A stretch of 64,000 nt of DNA, taken from Eupeodes corollae (taxonomy: Eukaryota > Arthropoda > Insecta > Diptera > Syrphidae). Positions 1-11,023 of the stretch are shown piece after piece. The notes beneath the pieces were generated by a model. The model ran no database searches and was not told the origin of the DNA. It worked only from the letters and a program-made list of their open reading frames with translations. The stretch is from NCBI RefSeq assembly GCF_945859685.1, contig NC_079148.1, positions 32,251,946-32,315,945 on the forward strand, read 5' to 3'. Both the position numbers and the translations under genes were made by a program. Every line of letters begins with the position of its first letter. The first letter of the stretch is position 1.

Positions 1-1
1 C

Positions 2-930
2 GCTAAAGCCTTTAGTCTATCCCTCAGCCAAGTTGAATTACCCCTTATTTGGGAATCCTCATTTATAATCCCAGAACACAAAAAGTACTCTAAGGGAGAT
101 ATCAACAATCATCGACCCATTGCCTTGCTTTCTTATATATCTAATCTTTTTGAAAGTATTCAGTAAGCTACTCAAAAAAAATCTTCCTTAGACTAAAACT
201 CTTCAAACCTATTCCTGGCTTTGAAACCTCTTTTGTAGAATGGATTCCCTCTTACCTTGAAAACCGATAAGACAATTTCTTAGCTAGATCTGGTGTTCCC
301 CAAGGCAGACGCCTATGCCCTCTTTCGTTCCTTCTTACAATCAACGATTTTGAAAAGGTCATAAATCATTCTTTTATCTTTATTTTTGCTGATGGTACAA
401 CATTTTTTAAAATAATCTCATTAATACATGACTCTTCCCTTGTTTAACATGATCTTAATTGTTTTTCAGCTTGGTGTCTTACAAATTGATGGGAACTTAA
501 TATTGCCAAGTGCCAATCAATCATTTTTCCACTTAAACGCTTAAAAATCCTCCCTATTTCTACAATTTTGTCCGCAATCAACCTACACCTACTGTTGATA
601 ACATTAGGATCTCTGGCATTTTATGCGACCGAGAGTTTAATTTCCTGACCAATGTAGACTATATCATTTTCAAAGCCAACTCAGTTCTTGGTTTGGTTTC
701 GTTAAACGTTGGTCTAAAGAATTTTTTAACCCCTATATAACACGGTCTCTAAATATAACCTTTGTTCGCCTACTTATAGAAAGTATTCTTATTACCAGAA
801 TTGAGAGCATTCAAAGTCGTTTCCTTCGCCTTGCTCTTCGTGGTGTACCTTATTCTTTGTCCGTGTTTTGACAGCCTAAAACTTTTAAAGTTCTTGGTTT
901 GTTTAAGTTAGATAAGCAATAAGATTGTTT
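2..930 (+). mobile_element. Decayed non-LTR retrotransposon, reverse transcriptase fragment
   Basis: Frame 2 is open from 2 to 163 and reads like the start of a non-LTR reverse transcriptase, including HKKYSKGD, NNHRPIALLS and NLFESI (the NYRPI block). After a frame change, 271-560 gives SGVPQGRRLCPLSFLLTIND and FADGTTFF, equivalent to SGVPQGxxLGPLLF and the catalytic FADD box. Later short stretches match the thumb region (IESIQSRFLRLALRG near 800-845). The second catalytic aspartate is glycine (FADG), and stops and frameshifts are frequent, so this copy is dead. The window edge cuts the 5' part. The motifs suit CR1/Jockey-type LINEs, but the exact clade cannot be fixed by eye. Confidence 0.85.
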
Positions 931-2199
931 TAAGCCCAATAAATTGTGGTTTTGTCACCCGTAGGAATTAAATCAAAATATTTAAACAGATTTCACTTTT
1001 AAAACTGTCATCCTTAGATATTTAACAAGTTATAACTACGTCATTATTAACAAATTAAAAATAGACTCTTAAAATTCTTAAAATTCACTACAAAAAATGA
1101 AACAAACCTAAATTTTGAAAGAAAAGTTTTGCTTATGGTGTTGTTTTTCTAAGCTGTGATCACAATTGGACAGCGAAATTCTGGACTTTTTCTTAAAGCC
1201 ATGTATAGATTGCATTTCTAAAGCTCTACAAATATTTTATTTCAATATTGAATCGATTTTATTCAAAACAAGTTCTCTCGTACCATTTTGACATCCCTGA
1301 CACAAGCCATGAAACAAGATATTTTGCTTATTTGGATTCTCACATTGGATGTAGCAGCACATACCTAGAATAAATAGCAATTCTTGTTCTTGAAACAATT
1401 CTCCCAAATTCAATTTTCGAACTAAATTAATTCCTATCATTTTTGCTACGGAATAACTTATCCAAACAATAGTCAATGGAATTTTCCCCTTTTTAGGCTT
1501 TCAAAATTAAATATAAGTGATTTATTTAAGTCTAGAGAAGTGAATTCATTAATAGAATTGAATTTATTGTCTTGTTCATTGGGAAATATTTGGAAATTGA
1601 AATTTAATCTCATCGGAAGTTATAACATAAAGCTAAAATGGAGAGGCTTAAGAAAGTTCATCGAATTGATTTCTTTGTGGAAGCATCTTATTGAAACCAC
1701 ATATCATTCATACAAAGTTCGTGTAAGTGACCAAAAATACAACGTGTGGAACAATCTTATAATCGAAAATAAGCTTTCAAAGTTATTGACATCTTCACGG
1801 TTATTAGATGATAAATAATACCTGTTTAAAATAGCTATTATTAAGAAATTGATAAGTTTTTTTTTTTAAAAACCATATTGAAAGTTTCTATTATTCATCA
1901 TTTGATATCTTCGTCCTCCCTCAAATTGCAAAGACTGCACATCGATAATTCAAAAACGCCGAATCTGCTTCCATTTACGGTAAGCAGAGTTTGAAAATCC
2001 TTGTCACCTTACCAATACCACTACCCAGAATCTATAGATGCTTCTGCTGCTCACTTGTCTAAGACAGTTAAAGGTCCATTTATCTCTTGAACAACCTCTA
2101 TCACCCCAATGTAGACCATGTCTGGAGGTTATCTAATTTAGTTTTTTCAACCAGAAAAGTTTTCTTTGTAGAAGAATTCTAGAAAGTTGATATGCTAAC
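931..2199. other. AT-rich stretch with two small unassigned ORFs
   Basis: No recognisable gene. The minus strand holds a 79-codon frame (1237-1476) with CCYIQCENPNKQ and LCQGCQNGTREL, faintly like the Cys/His tail of a LINE. The plus strand holds a 92-codon frame (1540-1818), preceded at about 1489-1499 by a pyrimidine-rich run ending in AG that could be a splice acceptor; upstream of 1540 the frame stays open back to it. Neither resembles a family I know. Either could be a chance ORF, an exon or old transposon sequence. Confidence 0.3.
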
Positions 2200-2895
2200 C
2201 TTTCTTCACTATAATCAAACATAGTTGTTGGACATGTCTCAGGTGTAGCTCTAGGTTGTGTTGTTAAAATAACAATCTTCAGCACCGGTTTTTAGATTCA
2301 AAACTTTAGTTTGGGGTACTTTCATGATATTTAAAAAAAATGTCCTTATAAAATATCGCTAAAGCTTATCTACCTCATAAAAAAAACAGAAACCCCAAAC
2401 TTATGCACCATATAATGTTTGTATTGATCTGAATTTTTGTATTTTTGCAGTATGGTTCCTCATTTCGAAAGATCATCTTAGGTGTTAAAAGAACTCCGAG
2501 ATATTTGTTACTCGTATTTGTTCTTCTTTGAAATTAGAATTTTCTTGGTTCCTCCATTCCGAAACATAATCATCTCTAATTTTGCCATATTCACTTTCAA
2601 ACTTTATTTTTCGCATTATATTTCTTCTGCCAGGATAACCATGCCATCTGAAGTAGCATCCTTATAATTATGTTTTCGATTTTTAAACCTGCTCTCAAAA
2701 AACAAATAATGCAAACAGAAGTGGTGATTTTTTGACACCTTTCAAATTATTCAGATATCTTAATTAACCGCACACATTTATGTTGATATTCCAATTGATT
2801 GAAGTTTACAGATAAACAAGCTTCGAGATATTTTATGGAATGCAGCCCTCAAATCCACAAAAAAGAATAAACTTTCTATTTCTCATCAAGCTTAA
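2200..2895 (-). mobile_element. Decayed non-LTR retrotransposon, reverse transcriptase palm and thumb
   Basis: Minus-strand translation gives the RT motifs in the right order despite stops and shifts: FFVDLRAAFHKISRSL (the FVDFKAAFDxVxR block, near 2865-2820), GMVILAEE (the active-site region YADDMVILAE, with the DD lost), MIMFRNGG, VLLTPKM, then RYFIRTFFLN and LNLKTGAE (the conserved RYFI...LETG thumb block). The spacing matches a full domain compressed by indels. Pseudogenised and 5'-truncated. It is a different lineage from the RT fragment at 2-930, judged by its VFRxGG and LETG blocks. Confidence 0.75.
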
Positions 2896-2974
2896 CATGC
2901 ATTATTGTCAAATTATTTATTTTTTCTCAACAACTAATTATACAAATAAAATAGTTTTAAATCTTGAAAAACTC

Positions 2975-2980
2975 TTTATT
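2975..2980 (-). promoter_or_regulatory. Poly(A) signal of the secreted-protein gene
   Basis: AATAAA on the minus strand about 87 bases past the stop codon at 3067, followed by a T-rich stretch. It is the best-placed cleavage signal for the minus-strand gene. Confidence 0.5.
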
Positions 2981-3066
2981 TCGAATGTTGAATGCTTTTA
3001 AACATAAACAAATAAAATAAAAACAAAAAAAGAGTATTAAAATAAGGAATTTCAATCTAAAAATCC

Positions 3067-4045
3067 CTATTTTCTTTGGAAAAACTCTTGGTTTTCATAT
3101 TTATTTTCATTTTGAATTTCATTTTCCTTTAAATCAATTTTTTCATCACTTTGATGATCGTCTTCCCTCGCCAAGTTAATATTCTCGTCCTCGTTTTGTT
3201 GGTTCATCTTCAAAGAAGATTCTAAGATAAAATTCTTTTGACAATTCTCAATATCTCTTAAAGATGCACCCAAGGATTTCAAAATTTCACTCGTCACTTG
3301 ATCACTGCATCGAATTGTATTATGTGAAATCACCGAAGACTCGAATGAATTTCTCTCCAAATAATCTTGCGCAGTTCTTATGAAATTTACAACCGTTTTT
3401 GTTGCTAATTCAACCTAAAAATGAATCGAAATTAGGGTCTTAAAAACTTAGAGTTAAACACAATTTTTCATACATTTTCAATATAACATAACTCTAAGGC
3501 AGTATCGTTTTTCAAATGTGTACTACGGCAGGTCTTGACATTCTCCACGAACTGACCGACCACATAGCCTTTGGCTGATTTCACTGCCGCCTTAGCTTTG
3601 GATGTCAGTGATTCTATTCCAAGTTTAGCTTTTTCCTCACAAATTTTGAACTCTGATCGAGCTCCACTTCGAGTCACCAGCTGAGGTGCATATTTTTGAA
3701 TGCAATGCTTTCGAATTAAGCTCAAAGACTCCAGCGGCACAAGATTCTGATTTAATTGATGGATTTCGTGCAACATCTGATGTTGTTCGTAATGTATGAC
3801 ATCGAGACGAGCTGCAAAACTGGCTTCCGCACTTGCGATTTTCATTTCAGTAGTTTCGATAGATTGCAGGAGATGATGCTGGGCGGCTTTGAAGTAATCC
3901 TGGACTCCACTGGTTACGTTGATTGTTTCCTATAAATGATGTAAAATAAAAACTAAAACCCTAAAAGGTATATTTTGACTCTTACTCCAGAAACCCATGC
4001 TTGTGATGTGACACACATAGCAATGAAATAAAATATTGTGACCAT
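3067..4045 (-). CDS. Putative secreted six-cysteine protein, three exons
   Basis: Exons on the minus strand are 4045-3986 (20 codons), 3929-3474 (152 codons) and 3414-3067 (115 codons plus stop), 287 residues in all. Both introns (56 and 59 bp) have GT/AG ends (GTAAGA...TATAG and GTATGA...TTTAG) and lie in phase 0. The N-terminus MVTIFYFIAMCVTSQA looks like a signal peptide. The next segment is helical and rich in Ala, Gln and His, with a sequon at N24. Cysteines at 96, 117, 154, 168, 208 and 230 could form three disulfides. Residues from about 241 on are an acidic, Asn/Glu-rich low-complexity tail. A coding role is supported by three exons joining in one frame with a signal peptide and a downstream AATAAA. 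I do not recognise the family. Insects have many taxon-restricted secreted proteins of this size; a salivary, seminal or structural role would be guesswork. Confidence 0.8.
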
Positions 4046-4686
4046 AATTATTCTGGGTATAAATATTGATTTCAAAAATATTGAATAATTATTTGACTGC
4101 AAGCAAAATAAATATATGTGCGTTTAAACTTTATGCATTTCAATAAACGATTGCTGGACACGAATTCAGCTTGAATCTGATGGCAATGACTATACTTCAA
4201 CTTTAAAGGAACAACACGCGATAAATACTAAATAATACTTTTTATCCATGCCTTAGGTGAATTAATATTGTTGAGGTACTCGAATGGCGTTGCGATAAAA
4301 TTGTGTTGAAATTGCATTTTTGGTTTTCATTCGTATTTTTTTATGGAACGATAGTGAACTCGACGAACAATATTTATTTGCCCATTGAATAAATATTGAA
4401 CTTGACCCCATAGGTCTGCTATTGCTGATGTGATTTATTTGCTTTTGTTTGGTTGATATTTATTTTAATTTCAAACATTCTGCAATAATTATTTGACACA
4501 GCACAAAATATTGAATTTTTCTTTGTTTGTTTACGTTTGAGGTTTCTTTATTTTTAATAAACACTCTTTTGGCATCGAATTTAAAAATCAATAAAAAAAC
4601 AATTTAATATCGTTTTAGATATTGAAATTAAACATATTTTATAAGAAACAAAATATTGTTGCTAACGAAATTTGTACACGGAAACC
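4046..4686. other. 5' flank of the secreted-protein gene
   Basis: AT-rich and non-repetitive as far as I can see. On the minus strand, a TTTGCTTGCAG run (about 4100-4110) could be the acceptor of a 5' UTR intron, and TATATTTATT lies just beyond it. Neither can be settled from sequence alone. Confidence 0.3.
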
Positions 4687-5045
4687 TAGGTTAGATAAGG
4701 TTAAAGTGGCTGTCCATGATGGAAACGGACACCCTTAGGCCAGTTTAATGGCCCATTGTGATACCACATCAATCTTGAGGCTTCCTCCTAAGCTCAATGG
4801 AACCAGTTTGAGTCCCTTACGAAACGTGAGAGGCTGATTATGCTGATATGATTTAGATCGTTTATATCGTTAAAGGAGAATTCTCCTAGCGTTTTTCCTA
4901 CTCTTCCTCGTCCAAACAGCTCCTGCAAAAGTCATTTGAGAATACGCCTAGTCACGAGCGTCCTATTAGACAGATAGCAGCCACCTTGAACGTTTTAAAT
5001 CTAGTGTTGGCCAGATGTTTTTTGTGACCTGACACATGGTGATGT
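4687..5045 (-). mobile_element. 3' tail of an RNase H-bearing non-LTR element
   Basis: Minus-strand translation near 4870-4790 reads SLSRFVRDSNWF and stops, the conserved C-terminal ending (FxRxSxWF) of this LINE group. The 3' UTR follows with TGGTATCACAATGGG, a block also present in the LINE at 61075-62960. The end is an AACCTTATCTAACCT tail. Only the last part of ORF2 plus the 3' UTR is present, the usual product of 5' truncation, and indels have broken the frame. Confidence 0.7.
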
Positions 5046-5389
5046 TGTACGATCAGGTGTTTCTTAGCGTCTTGCATCAGCAACAGTTTACAAGTAGCGA
5101 TTGGTAGGCCTGTATGTGCCAAACGTGGTAGGATGGCTGCACTGTACTGTAAAAAATCTGATAAGAAATGGTTTTCGACTCCAGTATTAGGATGCCAATC
5201 TCTTTCTTACTTTTGGTTCTATAAGAACAGTTAAGACTTTTTTGTGCAACCGCTGTTACATCTATTAGCACCTTATTTGTGAACAATTTGGTGACATTTA
5301 TTATAAATTCACTGTTCAAGGTAAATAAATGTAACCTCACCTTTTAAATCATATTAATTTGATTATTGAATAACATGCGTCTTAAGGTA
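5046..5389. other. Unassigned AT-rich stretch
   Basis: Only short open frames without recognisable motifs. Probably flank between two old insertions. Confidence 0.3.
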
Positions 5390-5640
5390 GTTCCTTTCCC
5401 TTTTTTACTTGCGACATATAGAAACTCTATTTAAGAATTGCATTCGTAAAAAAAATTAAACTCGAGATTTTAATCAAACATGACAGATGGCAGAGAAGTC
5501 AAAAAAAGGTGAGTACCCTTGTCCGTCTATCTGTCCTTGGCCCACCAACCAAAAACTACTGGATAGACTGAGTTCAAACTTGGAATTTAAGGTTTTATGC
5601 AGATTCACGTATGGCGTTTCTTATTAAACAAATATGTTAT
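5390..5640 (+). repeat. B-repeat, partial copy
   Basis: Contains the family landmarks in order: an ACTTGCGACATATAGAAAC-like start, TTGCATTCGTAAAAA, AACTCGAGATTTTAATCAAA, a GGCAGAGAAGTC-AAAAAA block, then CCGTCTATCTGTCC and an AGTTCAAACTT-GAA block. The same order recurs at about nine places in the window on both strands. It has no coding capacity. Confidence 0.75.
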
Positions 5641-5821
5641 GTTTCGAAAATTGGTCAACAACTTTTAACGCAGTTCCAATCGAAAATATATATTTATAAA
5701 CACTACAAACATATTTGTACAAAAATTTTATACATACAAAACTAATTTTAGTAAAACCAACTCCAACAAATTTCGGAAAAATTAGTAAAACAAGTATTTT
5801 TGAACTTCCCATATAAAGTTA

Positions 5822-6837
5822 TTGCAGAAAGGACTCTCAAAAAAATTGAGTTTGATGATTTTTGTATTGTAGTAATTTAAGAAAAGGTGAAAATTTTAGT
5901 TAACCCAAAATATCTCAGGAACCAATCACTAGAGGCTTGAATTAAATTTTTTATTATGTACTGTAAAGTGATGTCAAACAAATAAAAAGCTTTTTTATAA
6001 ATACAAAAAAAAACGAGAACAAATATTTGTGACCTCGAAAATTTAACGAACAAAAAATGATTTTACCTCCAAAACAATTGTGTGCAACAAAAAATATCGT
6101 TTTCAACATCTGGTAAGGATATTGACAAAATCGAATCTACAGTTTTCTTACAAAAAAAATAAAAACCTTAAAAAAAATTACAAAAAATTGGTCAAAATTG
6201 ATTTTAGACTCAAATATCTTTTCAAAACTTTGAGATATTGGTTTAAACTTATTGACATCTTTTTTTAAAAACTAAAAAAATTATCTTCAAACTAATTTTA
6301 TCTTATAAGAAATGCTGTTTTCAAAATTCGATTAAATTTTGAGAAAAATAAAATTGGCAGCTTTTTTTTACAAAAAATAAAATCCTTAAAAAAAAAACAA
6401 AACTTAAATTTTAAAAATTTACTTTCGACTCAAATATCTTTTCAAAACAAAAATATTGGCATCAAAGTTATTTTCACTCACACAAAGTATTGTTTTCGAT
6501 ATTAAGTAATTTTTTTACAAGAATTCGACTGTCTGCTTTTTTTAATAAAAAATAAAATCTACAAAAAAAAGTACGCAAACTTGGAAAAAATTGATGATCG
6601 GTTCTCGATATCTCTTAAATTAATTTCATTCGCCCAATTCGTATACATTGGTTTTCGACTAGATTTTGTTAACAGAATTATATTTTCAAATAAAACTATT
6701 TCATTGTATAAAAAGCTTGTTTTTATTTTTTAAATTTGTAAGATTTATTTATCTGACAACTTTTTTGACAGAACACGAGAACCTACAAATCGACAGATGG
6801 GAAGGGAAGTTATCAGTGTGGGTCGCATCCCATTCTT
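5822..6837 (-). repeat. H-element copy, reverse orientation, partial
   Basis: Reads inverted relative to the copy at 31490. It has GGTGAAAATTTTAGTTAACC, then repeated AATCGAATxxACAGTTTTTT-TACAAAAA units, and finally AAGTTATCAGTGTGGGTCGC, the reverse complement of the conserved 5' block. The hairpin end is missing on the left side. Confidence 0.8.
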
Positions 6838-6849
6838 AAAACAAGCACC

Positions 6850-6990
6850 CTTGAATTTTTTTGACAGTCCTTCGTGCATGTGTTTAAAAATCTTTTTTTC
6901 GACTCAGGGGCCTTGGAACATCGAGAAATGTCAAAATTTTCAATTCGACAAATCGGACCGATTGCAATAACTTCCTATGGGCAGTTAAGA
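6850..6990 (+). repeat. H-element 3' end fragment
   Basis: Carries the conserved 3' block (CGAGAAATGTCAAAATTTTC, AATCGGACC, then AACTTCCTATGGGCAGTT). One arm of the terminal hairpin carries a mismatch. It lies back to back with the reverse copy on its left. Confidence 0.75.
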
Positions 6991-7677
6991 ACTGTTGATT
7001 TGTACTCATAATCCAGTTAAAGTAAAAACAAACAAAATTCGACGAAAAGACTTAAAAGTATATTGTTTTATGAGCTCAAAAATTGCTTCAAAACTTATTT
7101 CTAAAAATATTCTCTGGCATATCTCAATGATCTCAGTTTATCAGTTTATCAGAAATGACCACGTCTATACTTATAAATAAATAATTTCTAATGAAATCTA
7201 TACTCCTTTTATGTTTAGGTAGGTAAGAACAATTATGTGTAACAAGGAATTTAATACTTAACCAATTCCAATGACGGATAATACCTTTTATATCACCAGT
7301 GGTTATTCACATTATTGCCTTCAAAAACATAAAAGAAAATACTTGTATTTAATTTACACCCTTACTCTTGTTTTTCACACGAAGTTATTACATTTTATCA
7401 TCGTCCTTGAATGACTATAGTATAATAATAAACTTATTTCTTTTGTTTTGTTCTTCAACAACAATAGAAAGACGTTTAGATAAAAATGAATGATAATGAT
7501 AAATTACAACTACTTTTCTTGTATAAGGACACCACAATCGCTTTCCCTATTTACACCCAACCCTCATCATTTAAAGTTTATAACAAAGAATTCCATATTT
7601 CAATGTAAAAATCTATAATAACATTTTCTGAAAACTTAATTGAATTGTTTTTCCATATTCATCATTTTATTATTTAT
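6991..7677. other. AT-rich stretch, nothing recognised
   Basis: No motif, repeat family or coding signal could be supported. Confidence 0.3.
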
Positions 7678-7887
7678 CTAAAAGAATAATTGAATGAAAT
7701 TTTTATTTTGTTTAGGATCTTCATCATCTTCATATATACCCCCAAGGGCAAAGACAATAGATTCCCTTGGTCCTACTTTGATTTGTGTTACATTAGGCTT
7801 CTCAAAAAACCGTTTTAAAATGCCTAATTCTTTTGCAAAAGCGTCACACCTTGGAAAGTATAAAACAACAAAAAAAAATAAGATCAT
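7678..7887 (-). CDS. Possible small secreted peptide or exon (weak)
   Basis: A 69-codon frame starts MILFFFVVLYFPRCDAFAKE, hydrophobic then polar like a signal peptide, and continues with ILKRFFEKPN, KVGPRES and GGIYEDDEDPKQN. The composition is more protein-like than its neighbours. A GGGTATAT inside the frame could be a splice donor, so this may be a first exon. The opposite strand is also open here, there is no family match, and no partner exon could be placed. Treat as a candidate only. Confidence 0.22.
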   Translation of the reverse strand: MILFFFVVLYFPRCDAFAKELGILKRFFEKPNVTQIKVGPRESIVFALGGIYEDDEDPKQNKNFIQLFF

Positions 7888-7918
7888 TATAAAAGTTACA
7901 AAATATATAAACTTTTGA

Positions 7919-9234
7919 AATTAAAAAAAGAAAAACTTTTCATGAGGCAAATTAGCAATTTCCTTCTGTATTTGCAAAAAGGGACTTTAACAAGTAAGAT
8001 GTTCCAAAACTCCACGACTCCCTAAAACTTGAGTACCTACCTCTATCCTCTGGTCAATGTGACGTATATAACAATTCGCTGGAAAATTAAATTCTTAACC
8101 TTTTTTGGTAACTTCCGGAACATTCTTTAAAAATTTAAGGATCATACAACAGACGCGTCCATCATCCAAGGCTAATATTCATACTATTTTTTTTATCTGT
8201 AAATGTGTTACAACTCATACCTTTTCGCCAAAATTTAAGGATACGCTTATCCTGCTGTTGAATCTTATATACGTAGGTACGTAATTAATGCATACAATAG
8301 CAAACGAAAAAAGGATCCAGAATGTCAAACAAAAATGTCATAAAAATGACAACGACCCGAACCCGACACTTGCACGAAAAACGGTTAGTTCTGATGTAAC
8401 TGAAGGTGGGTTATAGGCAGGGTAGGTTAGGTACGTAGATATAGAAACGCCCGCGAAAGTTGTGTAATTAGTTTTTTGTTGTTTTGTCTTTGAAGATAAA
8501 ATCTTCAGACCTTGATTAGTAGAAATGATATAACTCCAAAGGATAACGACTTATTTTAGTTAATTAGCTATTTCTTTGAGCGTTAATGTTGTCAAGTGTA
8601 GGTATATATGTAGGTTAAGGGACGAGGTTGTCTTGCCAGTCGGGTTGTCTTTCCTTAATTTTTTAGGTATACGAGCACCCTATACCTTAGTTTAGATGTT
8701 GCCTGAAGAAATAGGAATCGTTTCATCGCGTCGCGATGTGTCGCTGTTGTTCTCCATCCTAGAGCCATATCTATCACAGGCTAATTTAACTTCGAGAACA
8801 AACAACAAGTTAAGAAATTAAAATTAATATTTAAACTTAAGTGGGAAAGGTGCAAACTTGTAATTATATGTAATTATCAAGGATGTCTCTGTTGTTATAT
8901 TATATGAGATGAATTTAAAAGGGTTAAAATAAGGAAATGATGTGGATACTGGGGGATACTTACACACGTGTAAATAATTTGTCAGGAAATTTTCTGTGAT
9001 TTCATTAATTGTATTCGAGGAATTTTATACTTTGAAATACCCCACTTCATGAATCACAACATACTCTTTGAGTCACAACTCACACTTATGATCATATTTT
9101 ATTCAGCATTTTTGCTGAACGTGTAGAATTTATTTATTTAAGGAAAAAAAGTGTTTTCCTTAATCCACAACAAATAAACCCAATTATAGTTGCTATTGAT
9201 ACCAACAGTTTTCTTCAAATTACAGATTAAATTA
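7919..9234. other. Intergenic or intronic stretch
   Basis: AT-rich, apparently unique, with scattered short homopolymers and no coding block or repeat family recognised. It includes a slightly GC-richer patch around 8340-8480. Confidence 0.3.
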
Positions 9235-9745
9235 AATTAAAAATAAACAATAATGGACCAAGGAGATTCTCTTGAGGTACACCAGAATTGACTTTAAATT
9301 GACATGAAGGGTTACTATCTATCTTTAAGATATGACGAAATCAATGTAACGAAACGGTGGTTAAGTCTAATTTAACATTATTTATTAAGAAGAATTTAAT
9401 GACTTAATTTGGCAAATGCCGTACTGAAGTCAGTGAGAGTGTTTTTTAAATGCATCCAAACAAGAAGAAGAGAATTGTAATAGACTAGAATTGTAGATTA
9501 CTGAAGAACTATTGAAAGAAACTATATCACAGACAAGGGATTTAAACATTTTAGGATCAGCAGACCATTTCGCTATAGGACGATTATTTGTACCTAATTG
9601 TTAGAACCTTTTCTATGGAATCGCGTTAAGTATAAAAATTTCCAAAGATCTGGGAACAAAGCACATTTCAGAAACACATTGAAAAGAAGAAACACTTTAT
9701 AGGACCAGGATTGAAATATTAATTTTCCCACGTAAAGAGGCTTCA
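9235..9745 (-). mobile_element. Decayed non-LTR reverse transcriptase fragment
   Basis: Minus-strand reading shows FPDLWKFLYL and RFHRKGSNN (the FPxxWKxxxxxPIxKKG block), then TDFSTAFAKLSH (TDFxKAFDKVNH), SYLKDR (SYLxxR) and finally NSGVPQENLLGPLLF (SGVPQGSxLGPLLF). The order is right for a non-LTR RT; the frame shifts several times. The NYRPI segment between the first two blocks is compressed. It is similar in type to the fragment at 2-930 and could be another copy of the same family on the other strand. Confidence 0.8.
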
Positions 9746-10262
9746 GAAATCTAAAAATGTATTGCGTTAGGAAAAATAAAGGAAGAGGTAATCGAAGAAG
9801 AAAAACATTCAAAAGCAGTCTTACAATAATGTACGACCATATTATATTTTGACTCTGGATATATTTATATACGGGGGTTTATTTTTAGATCACACTGCAT
9901 TCAAAATGAATTGAGAGTACAAAAACTAAAAAGTCCCACAGTCGTATTGTAACACAAAATTAAAAAGAGGCTGGGATGCGAGCAACATTGATAACTTCCC
10001 ATCCCTTCTTTCGATTTTTCGGTTTTCGTGTTTTGTTAAAAAAGTTATCAGTTGAATTATTCTTAAACAAATTAATATTACCAAAAATTGTTTGCATATA
10101 AAGAAATAGTTTGCTTTCAAAAACTGTTTTTGTTAACAAGGATTATATTTTTACCAATTTTAGTAGCATTTCTAAAAATTTGTATTCCTTATATTATAAA
10201 CAAATACAAAATGGATGAATGAAATTAATTTGAAGTCAATATCTTCTATTGTTCACGAGATA

Positions 10263-11023
10263 AGCCTAGTACGCAGCTGAAGTGAAACGAATTTTTTCGG
10301 CGATCTCCAAGTGCAGAGCAAAATGAAAACGAAAACCACAGCGGAAAAATATTTGTGTAGAGTTCTGTCAGCTGTCAAAAACAATTGACAAGTTCTGACA
10401 GTCAGCTGCTGGTAAACATTAGTAACATTTTGTTGAGCAGTTAGTACACGGTTTTTTCATTTCTGCAGCTATATTACTCCAGAGGCGCTATCAACGGCTG
10501 AATTAGTTTTGTGAAGCCTATGCTCCAACTTCCAAATAGCTTCACTGGCTTCAACCAACGAAGCCAGTTTAATTTTTTCCTCCGAAGAGAAATCAATTTT
10601 TTTTTCGGTTTATTTTTTGGAATTTGAAATTCACTGTTCGTTTTCATCACTTCTTGCCCATCACCAAAAACATCTTCAACATCCTGAGTTTCCGATTCAG
10701 AAATGTATTGTTGGAACACATTAGACAAATCCATTTTATTTTAAATTTTAAATCATATATAAATCAAAGTCAAAACACCGAAAGACACGAGTAAACAATT
10801 TTGTTTTCAATAAAAAAAATTTCGCAAGCAATTAATATGCCGGGCAATTGAATTGAGAACGGAAATAGTGGAGAATTATACTAAGAAATCTAGTACAGCT
10901 ATCCATTAAAATGACACATTTCGTCGTTCAGAAGCGTACTGAAAAACGAAAAGCACAGCGAAATTTTTCGCCATTTCATTTTTGTATGGGAATTTTCGTT
11001 TCGCATCAGCAGCGTACTAGGCT
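10263..11023. mobile_element. 761-bp TIR DNA transposon with TA duplication
   Basis: Imperfect terminal inverted repeats of about 28 bp: left AGCCTAGTACGCAGCTGAAG, right (reversed) AGCCTAGTACGCTGCTGATG, both followed by GAAACGAA. It is flanked by TA (10261-10262 and 11024-11025). Removing it restores the H-element sequence at the same length as a related uninterrupted copy. A subterminal block, GAAAACGAAAACCACAGCG, occurs near both ends in direct orientation. It carries a broken Myb/SANT-like frame on the minus strand. A TA duplication fits Tc1/mariner, while a MADF passenger is typical of PIF/Harbinger (TWA duplications), so the superfamily is unresolved. Confidence 0.75.
10430..10734 (-). 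pseudogene. Broken MADF / Myb-SANT-like domain gene inside the TIR element
   Basis: It starts MDLSNVFQQYISESETQDVE and runs to IPKNKPKKK. There, a run of nine As (10597-10605 as Ts on the plus strand) marks a frame change. The shifted frame reads FSSEEKIKLASLVEASEAIW, then KLEHRLHK, and a second shift gives AWSNIAAEM. That order (LxxLVxxxxxIW ... AWxxIAxEM) is the first half of a MADF/Myb-SANT-like DNA-binding domain, as found in transposon-derived regulators and in PIF/Harbinger accessory proteins. The domain's second half (CxxKWxxLR) is missing, so the product is unlikely to work. Confidence 0.55.
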
